From positions 37,392 through 101,391 of the forward strand of contig JADJPG010000037.1 of assembly GCA_016713365.1 (NCBI GenBank): a DNA stretch of 64,000 nt. The letters are read 5' to 3'. The translations under genes and the position numbers were made by a program. Below, one piece after another: positions 44,589-55,800 of the stretch. Below the pieces are notes generated by a model, which was given only the letters and a program-made list of their open reading frames with translations, did no database searches and had not been told where the DNA came from. The DNA comes from Verrucomicrobiota bacterium (GTDB lineage: Bacteria > Verrucomicrobiota > Verrucomicrobiia > Limisphaerales > JADJPG01). The first letter of the stretch is position 1. Each line of letters begins with the position of its first letter.

Positions 44589-45852
44589 TCCGGGTCAGCT
44601 GGTTTGAGAACTCCTCCCATTTGAATGGAACGAAGTTCCCCGCGCGGAGGACGGTCGGCCACACCCGATGGCACGCCTGATGTTCCTCCCTCGTCAGTCT
44701 TAAAGGCACGCCCAGTCCGATGTCGAACGTGCCCAGGTTTTCGAGGGATTCGAGGACGGAGCGCCGGGTCGGTGTTCCCGAAATCGTTGCCAGCGCGCGG
44801 CAAAAGATGCGCGTGGCAACGTAACCTTCCAGGGATCCAAACGAAGGTGCGGCATTCGAGTCACGCGCGCGGATGGCCGCCTGGTATTCGCGGACAATCG
44901 GAAGGTCCGATTCGAAGTGTGGGACAACCTGGGTCACGATCACTCCTTCACCGGCGGCACCCAGCGATCGCGCAAGAGAGGTTGGTCCGACGAACGAGAC
45001 ATTCAGGAAGAGTGCATCCAGTTTGTATTCGCGGGCCAGGCGGATGAACGCCGCGCATGGCGCATACGCTCCCACCATGATCACGGCTTTGGGTGGAGGT
45101 TCGTGCTCGATCAGATTGGCGAGTGCCTTTTCGACGGCGACGGTGTTGCGTTCGTAGCGGACGTGGGCGATGTCGAGATCGTTGGTCAACCTGTGACGAT
45201 GCAACGCCTGAACGCCGCCACTGAAACCGGCGTCACCGTAAGCATCACGTTGAGTGAAGAACGCGATCTCATCCGGCTTCATTCCGAGGTGCTGAATCAA
45301 TCCGTCCACCATCGCCGCGGTCTCCTCGGCGTAGCTGGCGCGGAAGTTGATCACATACCGGTCGGGCGGATTCTTGCGCAGGACACCCGCTCCGGTGAAT
45401 GCGCCGTAGAACGGAGTCTCACTCTCGATGGCGATCGGCATGGAGGCGACCGCCGTGGGCGTGCCTACGTTGCCAATGATGGCCACGACTTCGTGCAGAT
45501 CGATCAACTTGCGCATGTTGGGCACCGCGCGTGCCGGCTCATAGCCGTCGTCCAGCGCAATCAACTCCAGCGTCTGACCTTGGATGCCGCCCTGGCGATT
45601 GACCTCGGAAAGTGCGGCTTCCACACCCAAACGCATGTCGCGGCCCAAATCCTGGGCGGGACCTGTAAGGGCCGTGGACATTCCGAGAAGGATCTTCTCC
45701 GGCTTGGAGGCTTCATTGCCGATGGCTGCAAGGCTGGCCAGGACGAGAAACGTGAACAGGTGCACGAGAATCCGTCGGAGCATTCGCTGCCAACAGGCGC
45801 CTCGCGGTCTTCCCCTTCTACTCGATCTGCCGAATCGGAACTCGTCGTTCAT
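44581..45852 (-). CDS. Periplasmic branched-chain-amino-acid-type binding protein
   Basis: 423 residues; an ATG at about 45783 is a likely alternative start, giving a signal MLRRILVHLFTFLVLASLAA. The type I periplasmic-binding fold (Peripla_BP_6) is clear: ILLGMSTALTGPAQDLGRDM, GVEAALSEVNRQGGIQGQTL and AFFTQRDAYGDAGFSGGVQA. No ABC permease or ATPase genes are near. It overlaps the histidine kinase gene by 8 bases, so it is more likely the ligand sensor for that kinase than a transporter part (inference). Confidence 0.88.
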   Translation of the reverse strand: MNDEFRFGRSSRRGRPRGACWQRMLRRILVHLFTFLVLASLAAIGNEASKPEKILLGMSTALTGPAQDLGRDMRLGVEAALSEVNRQGGIQGQTLELIALDDGYEPARAVPNMRKLIDLHEVVAIIGNVGTPTAVASMPIAIESETPFYGAFTGAGVLRKNPPDRYVINFRASYAEETAAMVDGLIQHLGMKPDEIAFFTQRDAYGDAGFSGGVQALHRHRLTNDLDIAHVRYERNTVAVEKALANLIEHEPPPKAVIMVGAYAPCAAFIRLAREYKLDALFLNVSFVGPTSLARSLGAAGEGVIVTQVVPHFESDLPIVREYQAAIRARDSNAAPSFGSLEGYVATRIFCRALATISGTPTRRSVLESLENLGTFDIGLGVPLRLTREEHQACHRVWPTVLRAGNFVPFKWEEFSNQLTRSE

Positions 45853-46175
45853 GCGTAAGTCATGACGCCATCATCGTTCGATGATGTGGTCGAATGTTCC
45901 GATCCTTCCGCCATCCGCCTCTGGGCGTGGCATCCACCGGGGGCTTTTGCGCCAGACTGCGCAACCGCTATCCTCCACCTCATCGGCGGAGCATGCACCT
46001 CCTTGAGCCATTCTCGGGTGGCGACCGGCTGCGTTGTTTACAACTTCCGGCAATTCCCTCTTGAAATCTTCGAGCAGATCGACATGCGACAAGCTGAAGA
46101 AATTCCTTTCTGATTGACCGCCTGTCTCGTTCTGTGACGAGATAGTAAACCACTATTTTTTAATGCAATTAGATC
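45853..46175. other. Divergent promoter region, no gene
   Basis: A 323-base gap between the divergent binding-protein and SNF2 genes. The last 60 bases before the SNF2 start are AT-rich (TAGTAAACCACTATTTTTTA), the most promoter-like part of this GC-rich window. I see no reliable -35/-10 pair or operator. Confidence 0.45.
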
Positions 46176-49100
46176 ATGCCTAAACTCGCGAGCAAAAATG
46201 GACGTTCGGCGCGACTGGCCAGCGGGACCACCAAATACGATGCGCACCACACCGTCTTGTCGAAGACGTATGGCGCGCTCGCGGATCTCCGCCGCGAGCT
46301 TTCAGACTCCAAATCCAAGGTCGCCGAGCGCGAGGAGATTTTGCGCATCTTCGCCACCTGCTCGGATTCCCAACGCGCCTGGCTGCTCCTCGAGGATTAC
46401 TTCGAGAAGCTGGCGCTCTCCCGCAAGGATTTCGGCGGCCAGGACTGGTGGCCGCGCTTGATGGCGGTCTCCGGCAAGGCCCGCTTGGAAGAAGTCGCCA
46501 TTCTGTTTCTTCGCGCCGCTCGACCGCTTCCCACCGAGCTCGTTCCTCACGCGAATATCGCCCGCTTCGCCGAACTGGAGCTGGCTGAACAGGAACAGAG
46601 AAAGCTCGATGAGCTGGAGAACTGGCTGTTCCCGCCTGCGCCCGCGCATCTCGATGGCCCCCGTGCTTCGCTGCGCGTCCTTTGCTCCGTCCAGCCCGCG
46701 ACGGATCATCCCGCGCTTCACGCGCTGAAAGTCCGGCTCAACCTCTTCCGTCCGCGCACGGGAGAAAAGATCCGGCCCGTTTCCGAGATCGTCGAATTGA
46801 CCACCCGCGCCACGCACGAACAGGAACTGTTCTCCGCGCCGGACTGGGAAATCGTGCAATGGCTCTCGGACACCTATGGCGAAGATCCCGATGAGAGCGA
46901 TTCCCTGGTGCTGACCGGCCTCGACCTGCTGCAGTGGCTTTCCCGCTGGGGACTGACCAGCAAGCTGGAGTTCGAAGGCAAACATCTCCAGTTTCACGGC
47001 CAGATCATTTCGCTCACGCCGCATCTTGAAAACGGTGACAAGGAACTCTCCTTCACCCACCACGTCACGCTGCCGGATGGCGCGACGCGGCCGCTGACGG
47101 AAACGAAGTTTTTCGCCGGGCGCCCCGCGCTGGCGTTGATCGATCAGACGTTCTATCTCCTCCGCAACGTCCCGCCACCGTCGCTGCTCGAATACTGGGC
47201 GGAAACGCCGAGCGTTCCCGTCAACAAGCTCAGCCGCCGTCTGCGCACGCAATTGCGCCGTGTCTACGCGAACAACGGTATGGACTGGAGCGCGCTTTGC
47301 ACCACGCACCAGGCGGTGCCGCAGTTTGTCTTCGAGCTGAACGAAGACACCGTCCGCCTCCGACTGCTCGCCACCAGCGAACGCGATCAGAGCGTCTGGC
47401 ACTGGACGGGGCAGGAATGGATGCTGGATCAGGCGGCGGGTCCGAAATCCGACAAGCCGGAAGTGCTCGAAGATCCGCGTCTCGACGCCGCTGTCTCCTG
47501 GCTGCGTCGCCTCGACTGGTTCACTCCCGAACCCGGCGTTTGGGTCGGTGATGCGAATGAGAGCTTCCTCACCACGCTCGCCCGTGCGTGGCCCGACAAG
47601 CCGGAGAAGGCCGAGTATCTCGGCAACCCGGCATTTCATCGTCTCTTCCTCTCGCCGCGTCAGCTCAAGCCGATGCTCGTCGTCAAGGGCAGCGGCATCG
47701 ACTGGTTCAGCGTCTCCACCGAGTGGGAACAGGAAGGGATGAAGCTGACGCCGGCCGATCTCCAGCGTCTCGCTGCCGCGACCAGCCGCTTCGTCAAACT
47801 CCCGGATGCCGGCTGGGTCGAGCTGAACACCGACGCCGTCCAGCACGCGCACGAAACGATGGCCGATCTCGGCGTGGACGAACTTTCCGCCACGCCGCTT
47901 AAGATCGGTCTCGAACAGGCCGCGCATCTCGATGATGCGGGCATCAAGCGCTTCGCCGACAGCCCGGAAGCCAAGGTGCTCAAGCAGAAGTTGTCGAACT
48001 TCGAAGGCATTCCGGATGTGTCGTTGCCGAATTCGATTCAGGCCGAACTGCGTCCGTATCAGAAGGAAGGCTTCGATTTCCTCTGTCATCTCACCAACAT
48101 GAAGCTCGGCGGCATTCTCGCCGACGACATGGGTCTCGGCAAAACGCTGCAAACCCTTTCCTGGATCGCGTGGCTCAAGCAACGCAACAGCAAGAACGCC
48201 AAACCGGTCCTTGTCATCTGCCCCGCGTCCGTGCTCCACAACTGGCGACGTGAAGCCGAGCGCTTCACCCCTCACTTGAAGGTGCTCGTGCTCCAAAGCG
48301 GCGCTGCGCGGCACAATCTGCGCAAACAGATCCCGCAGCACGACATCATCGTCACCAACTACGCGCTGCTCCGTCGCGATTTGGAAGATCTGCAGAAGTT
48401 CCCCTTCAGCGCCGTGATTCTGGACGAAGCCCAGTTCATCAAGAACCCGACGGCGCAAGTCACGCAGTCGGTGAAACAGCTCAAGTCTGATCAACGTCTC
48501 GCGCTCACCGGCACGCCGCTCGAGAACCGCCTGATGGATCTCTGGAGCATCACCGACTTCATCCAGCCAGGCTACCTTGGCACGCAGGAGCATTTCACGC
48601 TGACCTACGAACCGAAGGCCGAAGGCGCCGACGGTGTCGATGCCCAGCGCATCGCGCGTCGCCGGCTTTCCGCGAAGCTCCGTCCGCTCATGCTGCGCCG
48701 CATGAAGAAGCACGTCGCGAAGGATTTGCCGGATCGCATCGAGGTCCGCCGCGATTGCGACCTTGGCGAAGCTCAGCGCAAGCTGTATCTCGCCGAACTC
48801 CGTCGCAGCCGCGATCAAGTCATGCAGGCCGTCGTCGAGAAGGGTCTTGCGAAGTCGAAGATTCACGTCCTCGCCGCGCTCACGCGACTCCGCCAGATCT
48901 GCTGCCATCCGCAGCTGGTCGGCAGTGACTCCATCTCGGGCAAGACCGACACGCTGTTCGAACTGCTCGAACCGCTGCTCCAAGACGGCCAGAAGGTTCT
49001 TATCTTCTCGCAGTTCGTGCAGATGCTTCGCATTCTCGAAACCGAGTGCAAGGTGCGGAATATTTCCACCCACGTCCTCACGGGCGAAACGAAGGAACGC

Positions 49101-49445
49101 CAGACGGTGGTGCAGAACTTCCAGGACGATGGCAACGCCGCGGTGTTCCTGCTCAGCCTCCGTGCCGCCGGCACCGGCTTGAACCTCACCAACGCCAGCT
49201 ACGTGGTGCTCTACGATCCGTGGTGGAATCCGGCCGTCGAAGCGCAGGCCATCGACCGCTCGCATCGCATTGGCCAGACCCGCACGGTCAACGCCTACCG
49301 GCTCATCGCGCCGGGAACGGTCGAGGAAAAGATCTGGGAACTGCAACAGCGCAAGGCACAGGCCATTGCTGACGTGCTGGGCGAAGAAGGTTTCGCGAAG
49401 AGTCTTTCGCAAAACGATCTCGAGTATCTATTCTCCGAAGACTGA
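46176..49445 (+). CDS. SNF2-family DEAD/DEAH-box helicase/ATPase
   Basis: 1,089 residues. The C-terminal 465 form a Swi2/Snf2 motor: LRPYQKEGFDFLCHL, GGILADDMGLGKTLQTLSW (Walker A near 650), ILDEAQFIKNP (DEAQ box near 748), TGTPLENRLMDLWSI, then helicase lobe 2 from about 925 with KVLIFSQFVQMLRIL, LSLRAAGTGLNLTNASYVV and DRSHRIGQTRTVNAYRLI. The first 600 residues are not a recognisable domain and lack a SWIM zinc finger; this length fits bacterial SNF2 proteins with an accessory region. It translocates on DNA and probably remodels protein-DNA complexes or aids transcription. No restriction, DISARM or other defence partner genes are adjacent. Confidence 0.93.
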   Translation: MPKLASKNGRSARLASGTTKYDAHHTVLSKTYGALADLRRELSDSKSKVAEREEILRIFATCSDSQRAWLLLEDYFEKLALSRKDFGGQDWWPRLMAVSGKARLEEVAILFLRAARPLPTELVPHANIARFAELELAEQEQRKLDELENWLFPPAPAHLDGPRASLRVLCSVQPATDHPALHALKVRLNLFRPRTGEKIRPVSEIVELTTRATHEQELFSAPDWEIVQWLSDTYGEDPDESDSLVLTGLDLLQWLSRWGLTSKLEFEGKHLQFHGQIISLTPHLENGDKELSFTHHVTLPDGATRPLTETKFFAGRPALALIDQTFYLLRNVPPPSLLEYWAETPSVPVNKLSRRLRTQLRRVYANNGMDWSALCTTHQAVPQFVFELNEDTVRLRLLATSERDQSVWHWTGQEWMLDQAAGPKSDKPEVLEDPRLDAAVSWLRRLDWFTPEPGVWVGDANESFLTTLARAWPDKPEKAEYLGNPAFHRLFLSPRQLKPMLVVKGSGIDWFSVSTEWEQEGMKLTPADLQRLAAATSRFVKLPDAGWVELNTDAVQHAHETMADLGVDELSATPLKIGLEQAAHLDDAGIKRFADSPEAKVLKQKLSNFEGIPDVSLPNSIQAELRPYQKEGFDFLCHLTNMKLGGILADDMGLGKTLQTLSWIAWLKQRNSKNAKPVLVICPASVLHNWRREAERFTPHLKVLVLQSGAARHNLRKQIPQHDIIVTNYALLRRDLEDLQKFPFSAVILDEAQFIKNPTAQVTQSVKQLKSDQRLALTGTPLENRLMDLWSITDFIQPGYLGTQEHFTLTYEPKAEGADGVDAQRIARRRLSAKLRPLMLRRMKKHVAKDLPDRIEVRRDCDLGEAQRKLYLAELRRSRDQVMQAVVEKGLAKSKIHVLAALTRLRQICCHPQLVGSDSISGKTDTLFELLEPLLQDGQKVLIFSQFVQMLRILETECKVRNISTHVLTGETKERQTVVQNFQDDGNAAVFLLSLRAAGTGLNLTNASYVVLYDPWWNPAVEAQAIDRSHRIGQTRTVNAYRLIAPGTVEEKIWELQQRKAQAIADVLGEEGFAKSLSQNDLEYLFSED

Positions 49446-49490
49446 TCCCGAACGGCGTCTCACTCACGCGTCACGCATCACGTCGCACCC

Positions 49491-49880
49491 ATGTCCAAAC
49501 CAGCGCTCGGCCGCGGACTCGGCTCTCTCTTGTCGTCGCGACACGTGGATTCGACAGCTCCTGCGCCATCGACCACCCGCGTCACGCCCGGTGTCGCCAC
49601 GCTGATCTCCGGCAACCAACGTACCGCCGGCGTCTCGCCGATAGAGGATGCGTCCGTTCGGCAAGCAGCTAAACTCGACGTCCGCACCGTGGCTCGCACG
49701 ACGCGCTTGCGTTGGATGTTGGTCGCCGCGGATGTGGCGCTGTGCGGGATGGCGACGGTCCTTCTACTTCGATCGCCGAAATTGCGGCCCGAGGAAATCG
49801 CGCTTTGCATCGCCGCCGTTTTGCTCGGCGCGTGGCTGGCCTGTGGCGCCTGGATGCTGGGTCGCGACCCGCAGAATTGA
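49491..49880 (+). CDS. Small two-TM protein with ParB-like N-terminal motif
   Basis: 129 residues. The N-terminus SKPALGRGLGSLLSSR copies the extreme N-terminus of chromosomal ParB proteins (K..LGRGLGAL), the segment that contacts ParA. The rest has no ParB/CTPase or HTH domain. A Ser/Thr/Pro linker to residue 70 is followed by two membrane helices, WMLVAADVALCGMATVLLL (75-93) and IALCIAAVLLGAWLACGAWM (103-122), with a short cytoplasmic tail. It follows the SNF2 gene by 45 bases in the same direction and ends 4 bases before the convergent mega-gene. The function is unknown. Recruitment of a ParA/MinD-type ATPase to the membrane is a possibility. Confidence 0.6.
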   Translation: MSKPALGRGLGSLLSSRHVDSTAPAPSTTRVTPGVATLISGNQRTAGVSPIEDASVRQAAKLDVRTVARTTRLRWMLVAADVALCGMATVLLLRSPKLRPEEIALCIAAVLLGAWLACGAWMLGRDPQN

Positions 49881-49884
49881 TCCG

Positions 49885-52800
49885 CTATTTCGAAGGCACC
49901 GCATTCACCTCGTTCATCGCGGATTCGATCAACTGCGCCGCCGCGGGAACCATCCTCCGCAACGCTTGCATTTGCCGATGCAGGGTGGCGACGAGAGATT
50001 CGGCATTGAACTCGAGGAGCCTTCGATACCAGTTGATGAATTCCTGATTTACGGACGCGGCTTGAGCCTGATTGATCGGAGCACCGGAACGGCCGGCCAG
50101 CACCGCGCAGAGAACCAGCGCCGCCTGGACTGAAGGAGTCAGCTCCACTCGTTGCCAGAGGGCAGACGCACCTTCCGCATCGCCGCTGAACATCAACGCG
50201 GTCGCGCGCTGGCTGATGATGGTTGCCTGATCGGGATGCTGTTTGAGCGCCTCGCTCGTCCAGTCTCCGGCGAATTCCAGATAGTCAGGCCGACTCAGGG
50301 CTACCTGGCCGCCGAACTGCCAGACGCGCAGCTCGCCGGGCTCTTCCATCGCCAGTTGATGCAGCCATTTCAGCGCATCGACCTCGTGTCCGCCTTCGAC
50401 GAGGAATCGTGCGTAATCGAATCGAACCGTGCGCGCGCCGGGGTCTTCCTTCAACGCCGCTTCGAACGCGCGGTTGGCGGGTTCTCGTTGCTTCATCGCC
50501 GAGAGACACAGGGCGAGACAGTGGTTCGGTCCACCTTTGAGAATGTTCCGGTTCACCGGGGCATAGGATGGCTTGCCGCGCTTGGCCAGGCATTCGCGCA
50601 TCTGTGTCGCACCTTCGGCGAACTGCCTCTGTTCGATGAACGCCAGCCCCAGCAGCCAGTGCATTGACGCCGTCAGGCCGCCGAGTTTCGCGAGCGGTGA
50701 CTGGAGTACGCGCACGACCTCCGCCGAGCGCTTGCTAGAAACCAAATGGCTGGCGTACTGCATGAGCAAGCTTTCGCGAAGCTCCGGGGTCACTTGTTCC
50801 TTTGGCAGCGCTGACATTGCGGCGAAGGCAGCGGCGTATTGCTCAAGGCCCTCGGCGAGTCGTCCGTCCCTCACCAGTTCGAGGCCGAGATTCATCAGCA
50901 GGTTCGGTTCGCCTGGCAGTTCTTCCACGGCGAGCTGCAACAGGCGCAGATTGCGCGCGATCTTGTCGCGGCTCTGCACCATCTCCTGCGTGTAGCCGTG
51001 GTGCAGCAACGTCGCTTCGCCGAACTTGTTCTCCAGACCCCACTCCTGCCGACGCACTTCCACGCTGGAGAAAATCTGCTCGTGAATGCGCCCGACGTAG
51101 AAAAGCCCCGGCGCGTTGCGGAAGAGTCGCGGCACCTGACTCACGCCTTCGTCCTCGCGACCCTTGTCGATCAAAGGCATTCGCCAAGCGATGGCTGAAG
51201 GATCACTCATCATCTGGCGAAGCCTTTCCTTCTGGTCAGGCATCAATTCTTCATCAGCGTCGAGCATCAGCACCCAGTCGCCGGTGACCTTCTCCAGCGC
51301 AGCATTCCGCGCCGTGCTGAAATCATCGCACCAGTCGAAGGACGCCATCTCGGCTCCGAATCGCTCGGCAATCGTCTTGGTCCAGTCGGTCGATCCGGTG
51401 TCCATCACCACGATCTGCGTCGCGATGTCGCGCACGGATTCCAGGCATTGTCCGATGAAACGTTCCTCGTTCTTCGTGATGAGGAACACAGACAGACGCG
51501 GTTTTGAGAAGCCATCCGTAATCGCGCGGGGCAACGCCGGGAGTTCGAGGCGGGCCATCGCGGACTTCGGATGCTTCGCCTTCGCGAACTGACGGGCGGG
51601 TTTCCACTTCGGCGCGAGACGGCAGGCGCGGTCAGCAAGCTCCTTCGCCTGCTTCGAGTCGCCCGCCGCGAGGGCAATCTCCGCGAGCAGCAGAAACGCC
51701 TCGGGATGATACGGACGAGTTTTTAACGCTGCGACTGTGGCGTTCCAGGCTGGCAACAGTTTGCCGGCGCGAAACAGTTCCCGTGCTTCGCCGAGATGTC
51801 CGAGCTTGCCGCAGGCCGGCAGTGCAATCGTCCTCGCCTTGCGCGGTCCGACGGGAGTGACTGGACCGCGTGGACGTTCGTTCAGCAGTTGCAATCGCGC
51901 TGCAGCGATCTGCGCGGCGCGTTCCCAAGTCCATTCGCGGCGAACGTGCTCACTCGCGCTGCCGCCGAGCTTCCGGGCCTCGTCACGATGAGCGGCGATC
52001 CACTTCAAGCGTTCCACCAGCGCCGTGTGATTCGGCTCCAGCATCCAGCCGGGCTTCACCAGCTCCATCTCGCTGACCTTGCTTCCGAAAATCTTCCGGA
52101 TCGACGGAACGCGATACGCGAATTCGTCCGTCGCAAAATCATCGGTGGAACCGCCCGCTGTGACGACGACCGGCAATCCGCACGCCATCGCCTCCAGAAC
52201 GGGCAGACCGAAACCTTCGCCGCGATACGGATGCACGAGACAATCGCAGGCAGTGTAAAGTCCCGGCAACGCCTCGGGCGGAAGCTCGTCGTTGAGATAG
52301 AGAATCTCCGGAGCGTTCGGCCGGGCTTGCGCCGTCTTCACCTGCGCCTCGAAGGTCTGGCCGGCGTAAACGCTTTGTCCGCCGAAATCTTTGATCACGA
52401 GACAGACGTCGTCCTGGGCCGTGAAGCTTTCGAGATACGCCTTGAGCAAAACGTCCGGGCCCTTGCGGAGAATCGTTCCGCCGACGAAGAGGAACTTGAA
52501 CGACTTCTTCGTGGCGAGCGCCATCGGTTTAGCGTCGGGACGGAACGTCTTGGGATCGATCCCGTTCGGCACCACGTGAACTTTGCGCGCTTCGACGCCG
52601 GAGTCGACATACACTCGGCGCACGTAATCGCTCGGGACCCAGACTTCGTCAACACGGGAGAGGTTTTGCACCCACTCCTTCGGCAGCGAACCGAATTCCC
52701 ACGGCTGGATCAGCACCCACGCGCCGTTGGCCGGGCGTTCCCAGTTCGGTGGCCACGCGTGGCGGACGGTGACTTGCGCCGGTTTGGAAGGCTGGGCGCG

Positions 52801-55800
52801 CAACGTCCGCGCGCAGTCGATGATCGACTTCATGCCGGAGAACGGCTTCGGCACCGCGTTCTTGCCAAGACGTGTCAGTTGGATTTGAGAATGGTCGTTC
52901 AACGCCGCCGTCAGCTCCCGATTGACGTGTGACAAGCTGCCGAGATCGAGGAACGATCCGTCCCAGCTCACGCCCACGGTCGTGAGCAACAGGCTCTTCT
53001 CGGACTTCTGGAGTCGCGGCTTCTTTGGCACACGGAAGCGATGTTGTTCATCGAACTGTCCCTTCCACCGTGCGAAGAAGATCTTCAGGTTTTCGGTGAC
53101 GTGATTGAAGCGTCCCTGGGTTTTGCCTTCGTGATGAATGACGACGGCTTCCGGCTCATAGACGACTTTGTGGCCGGCTCCGCGCACGCGCAGGCAGAGG
53201 TCCACGTCCTCGACGCCGTTGCGGAAGACCTCATCAAAACCTCCGAGGTCCACGAACAGCTTCTTCGGCATCAGGAAACAGGCGCCGGTGACCATGTCGA
53301 ACTCGCGACGCTGATTCACTTCCGGCGCATTCGCCGCCGCGTGGCGGAAGCGGTGATCCGGCACGCCGTTGATGAACTCGATGCCGGCGTGTTGAATCGA
53401 TCCGTCCGGGTAAAGCAGCTTGCATCCGACGACGCCCGCCTGCGTTTCGCGTGTGGCGTTCAGCATCGCCTCCAACCAACCGGGCTGGGTCTGCGTGTCG
53501 TTGTTCAGGAACAGAACGAACTCACCGCGCGCTTCCAGCGCGCCCTGATTGCAACCGCGGGCGAATCCAAGATTCTGCGGGTTAAGCGCGGCGCGCAGGC
53601 GGCCCGCGTTTTGTTCAGCTTCGAAAAACGGCACCGAACCGTCGGTCGATCCGTTATCCACGATGATGATCTCGGCAAGTGCGGCAGGCGTGGTTTGATA
53701 AAGCGCGGCCAGGCACTGCTTGGTCAGGGCGAGGTTGTTGAACGTCGGGATGACAATCGAGACACGGGGTGTTTTTCCGTTCCGCGATGGAGCGAGCACA
53801 TCGGTCGTCGCCGGAGTTTGAGACTGTCCGGCGGCTGCCGTGTAAGCGGCTTCCCATAGTCGCGCCTTTGCCGCGAGGGAATGATCCTGCATCACTGACT
53901 CACTAGCGCGGGCGGCGATGTCACTTCGCTTGGAATCGTTGGTCACCAATTCATCGATGGCGTTGAACCAATCGTCCGCCGAGGTGCCGGCTAGCATTCC
54001 GGTTTCGCCGGGCCGGACGGTTCCGCGATAAGCCGGAATGTCGGAGTAAACGCCGGCGATTCCCGCTGCCGAGTATTCGATCCACTTGATGTTGCTCTTG
54101 CAGCGGTTGAATGGATTGTCGGCCAGCGGCGCGAGCGCAATGTCGATCGCCTCCGCTTGGAGGGTTTCGACATACTTGCCGTAGCCGTGTTGGAACTCGA
54201 CCAGCCGGCTGCCGGGCAGCTTCAGGAGCTTCTCCGTCGCGCAGCCGAGGAAGACAAAGCCAACGCGGCCCGCGTGCTTCTTGACGATTCGCTTTAGGGC
54301 GGTTTCCACCATTTCCAGATCGCGACCGTGGGTGGTCGTGCCGGCGTAGCCGATAATGACCTTGCCGTCGGCGCGAGCCGGACGCGGTGCCCACTGCTGC
54401 TCGTTGGCGAGGTTCGGCAAGACGACGACGTTGGAGTGCAGCTCCAGCATGCGCTGGCGCAGTTCCTCCGTGGACACGGTTACGAGCCGCGCCTGCTTGA
54501 TCACCTGTTGGATGAAGGGAATGCGAGTCTTCGCGTAGCCGGCGTGAATGTTGTCCGCGGGCATGTCGAAGAACCAGTCGTCGAGTTCGTAGATGATGGG
54601 CTTGCCGGAGGCGAACACGCGGTTTAGCACTTCCTGATGCTCCGGTCCGGGGAACATGCGCTGGATGACCACAACATCGGCGTGCTTCACCGCCGAATCG
54701 TCCACCACCGCGCCGTCCTTGGTGAGCTTGGCGCACCAGACCATCTGGCACGGGCGCGAAGTCCGGCTTAGCGGGGCGATGATTCGCAGAACTGCACAGG
54801 CGGTGGCCGGGTGATCGAGCGAGAACACTGCGACGCGCAAAGGTTGCTGCAACGCATCGACGCTCGCTGCGGCGGCGGTAGCGACTGGAACTGAAGCGTT
54901 ACGACCGTTCCGGTCCGCCACGAACTTGGAAGTGACGAAGAGCGGTCGCTGGCCATTGCGATACTCTTTCTCGTAACGATCCCGCTTCCCGCTGAGCACC
55001 TGCTGGCGACGTTGCTCATCCTTGAACTGGCGGTAATCGCGATCCACGACCTCCTCGAGGCCATCCTTCGCGTCCATCGTCTCATCGTTGATCACTGCGG
55101 CGCGGCCGTTGGGCAGGTGGAAGCCGATCTCCTCGTCCTCCATGTAGGCGTTAAACCAGCCTTTGCTGAGAATGCGGATCCCGTAGTCAAAATCTTCCTC
55201 GCCGTAGAGCCCGTAGTCCTCGCACCAGCAGCCCAGCGCGCGTTCGGTGCGCTTGGGAATCATGACGCACGCGCCGCCGAGGGTTCCGCCCGGTTTCGGA
55301 CGGATCACCTGTCCATCAACTTTCGCGGTCGGATAGCTTCGCGGTTCAAAACTGTAAGCCACCGCGCCAAGTTTTGGCACGGCCTCCAGCGTTTCCGCCA
55401 TGCGACGCAGCCAGCCGGGCTTTTGAATGACGATGTCGTTGTCGAGCTTGAGGTAGAACTCCGCGGACGGTTCCTGTGACCAGGCTAGGTTGGATGCCTT
55501 CGCGACGCCGACGTTGTCGTCGAGCAGCACGAGTTTCTTGATCACGCCGAGTTGTTTGAGCGCAGTGAGATACTCACGCGTTCCGTCCGTGCTCGCGTTG
55601 TCCACCACGGTGAGCACGTAGGGGAAATCTGTGTGCTCCAGCAGCGCGGGAATCGCACGCTTCGTAAATTCGAGGCGGTTGAACGTCACCATGCCGATGT
55701 TCACGAACCGGCCGGGCTTCACGGCGTCCCGATAGTAGAAGCCGCGCGGCAGATTCGCCCGCGGCGCCGGGAACTGGCTGCGATACTTCGCGCGCACCTG

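Noticed and set aside
46302..49412. 1,036-codon open frame on the minus strand opposite the SNF2 gene
   Set aside because: It is a mirror of GC-rich coding sequence. All helicase motifs read on the plus strand, and the antisense product has no recognisable motif.
49491..49880. A parB gene
   Set aside because: Only the first 15 residues resemble ParB. There is no CTPase/ParB domain or HTH, and the protein has two membrane helices.
46176..49880. A defence island centred on the SNF2 helicase
   Set aside because: No methyltransferase, nuclease, PLD or other defence partner is adjacent. Stand-alone SNF2 genes are common in bacteria.
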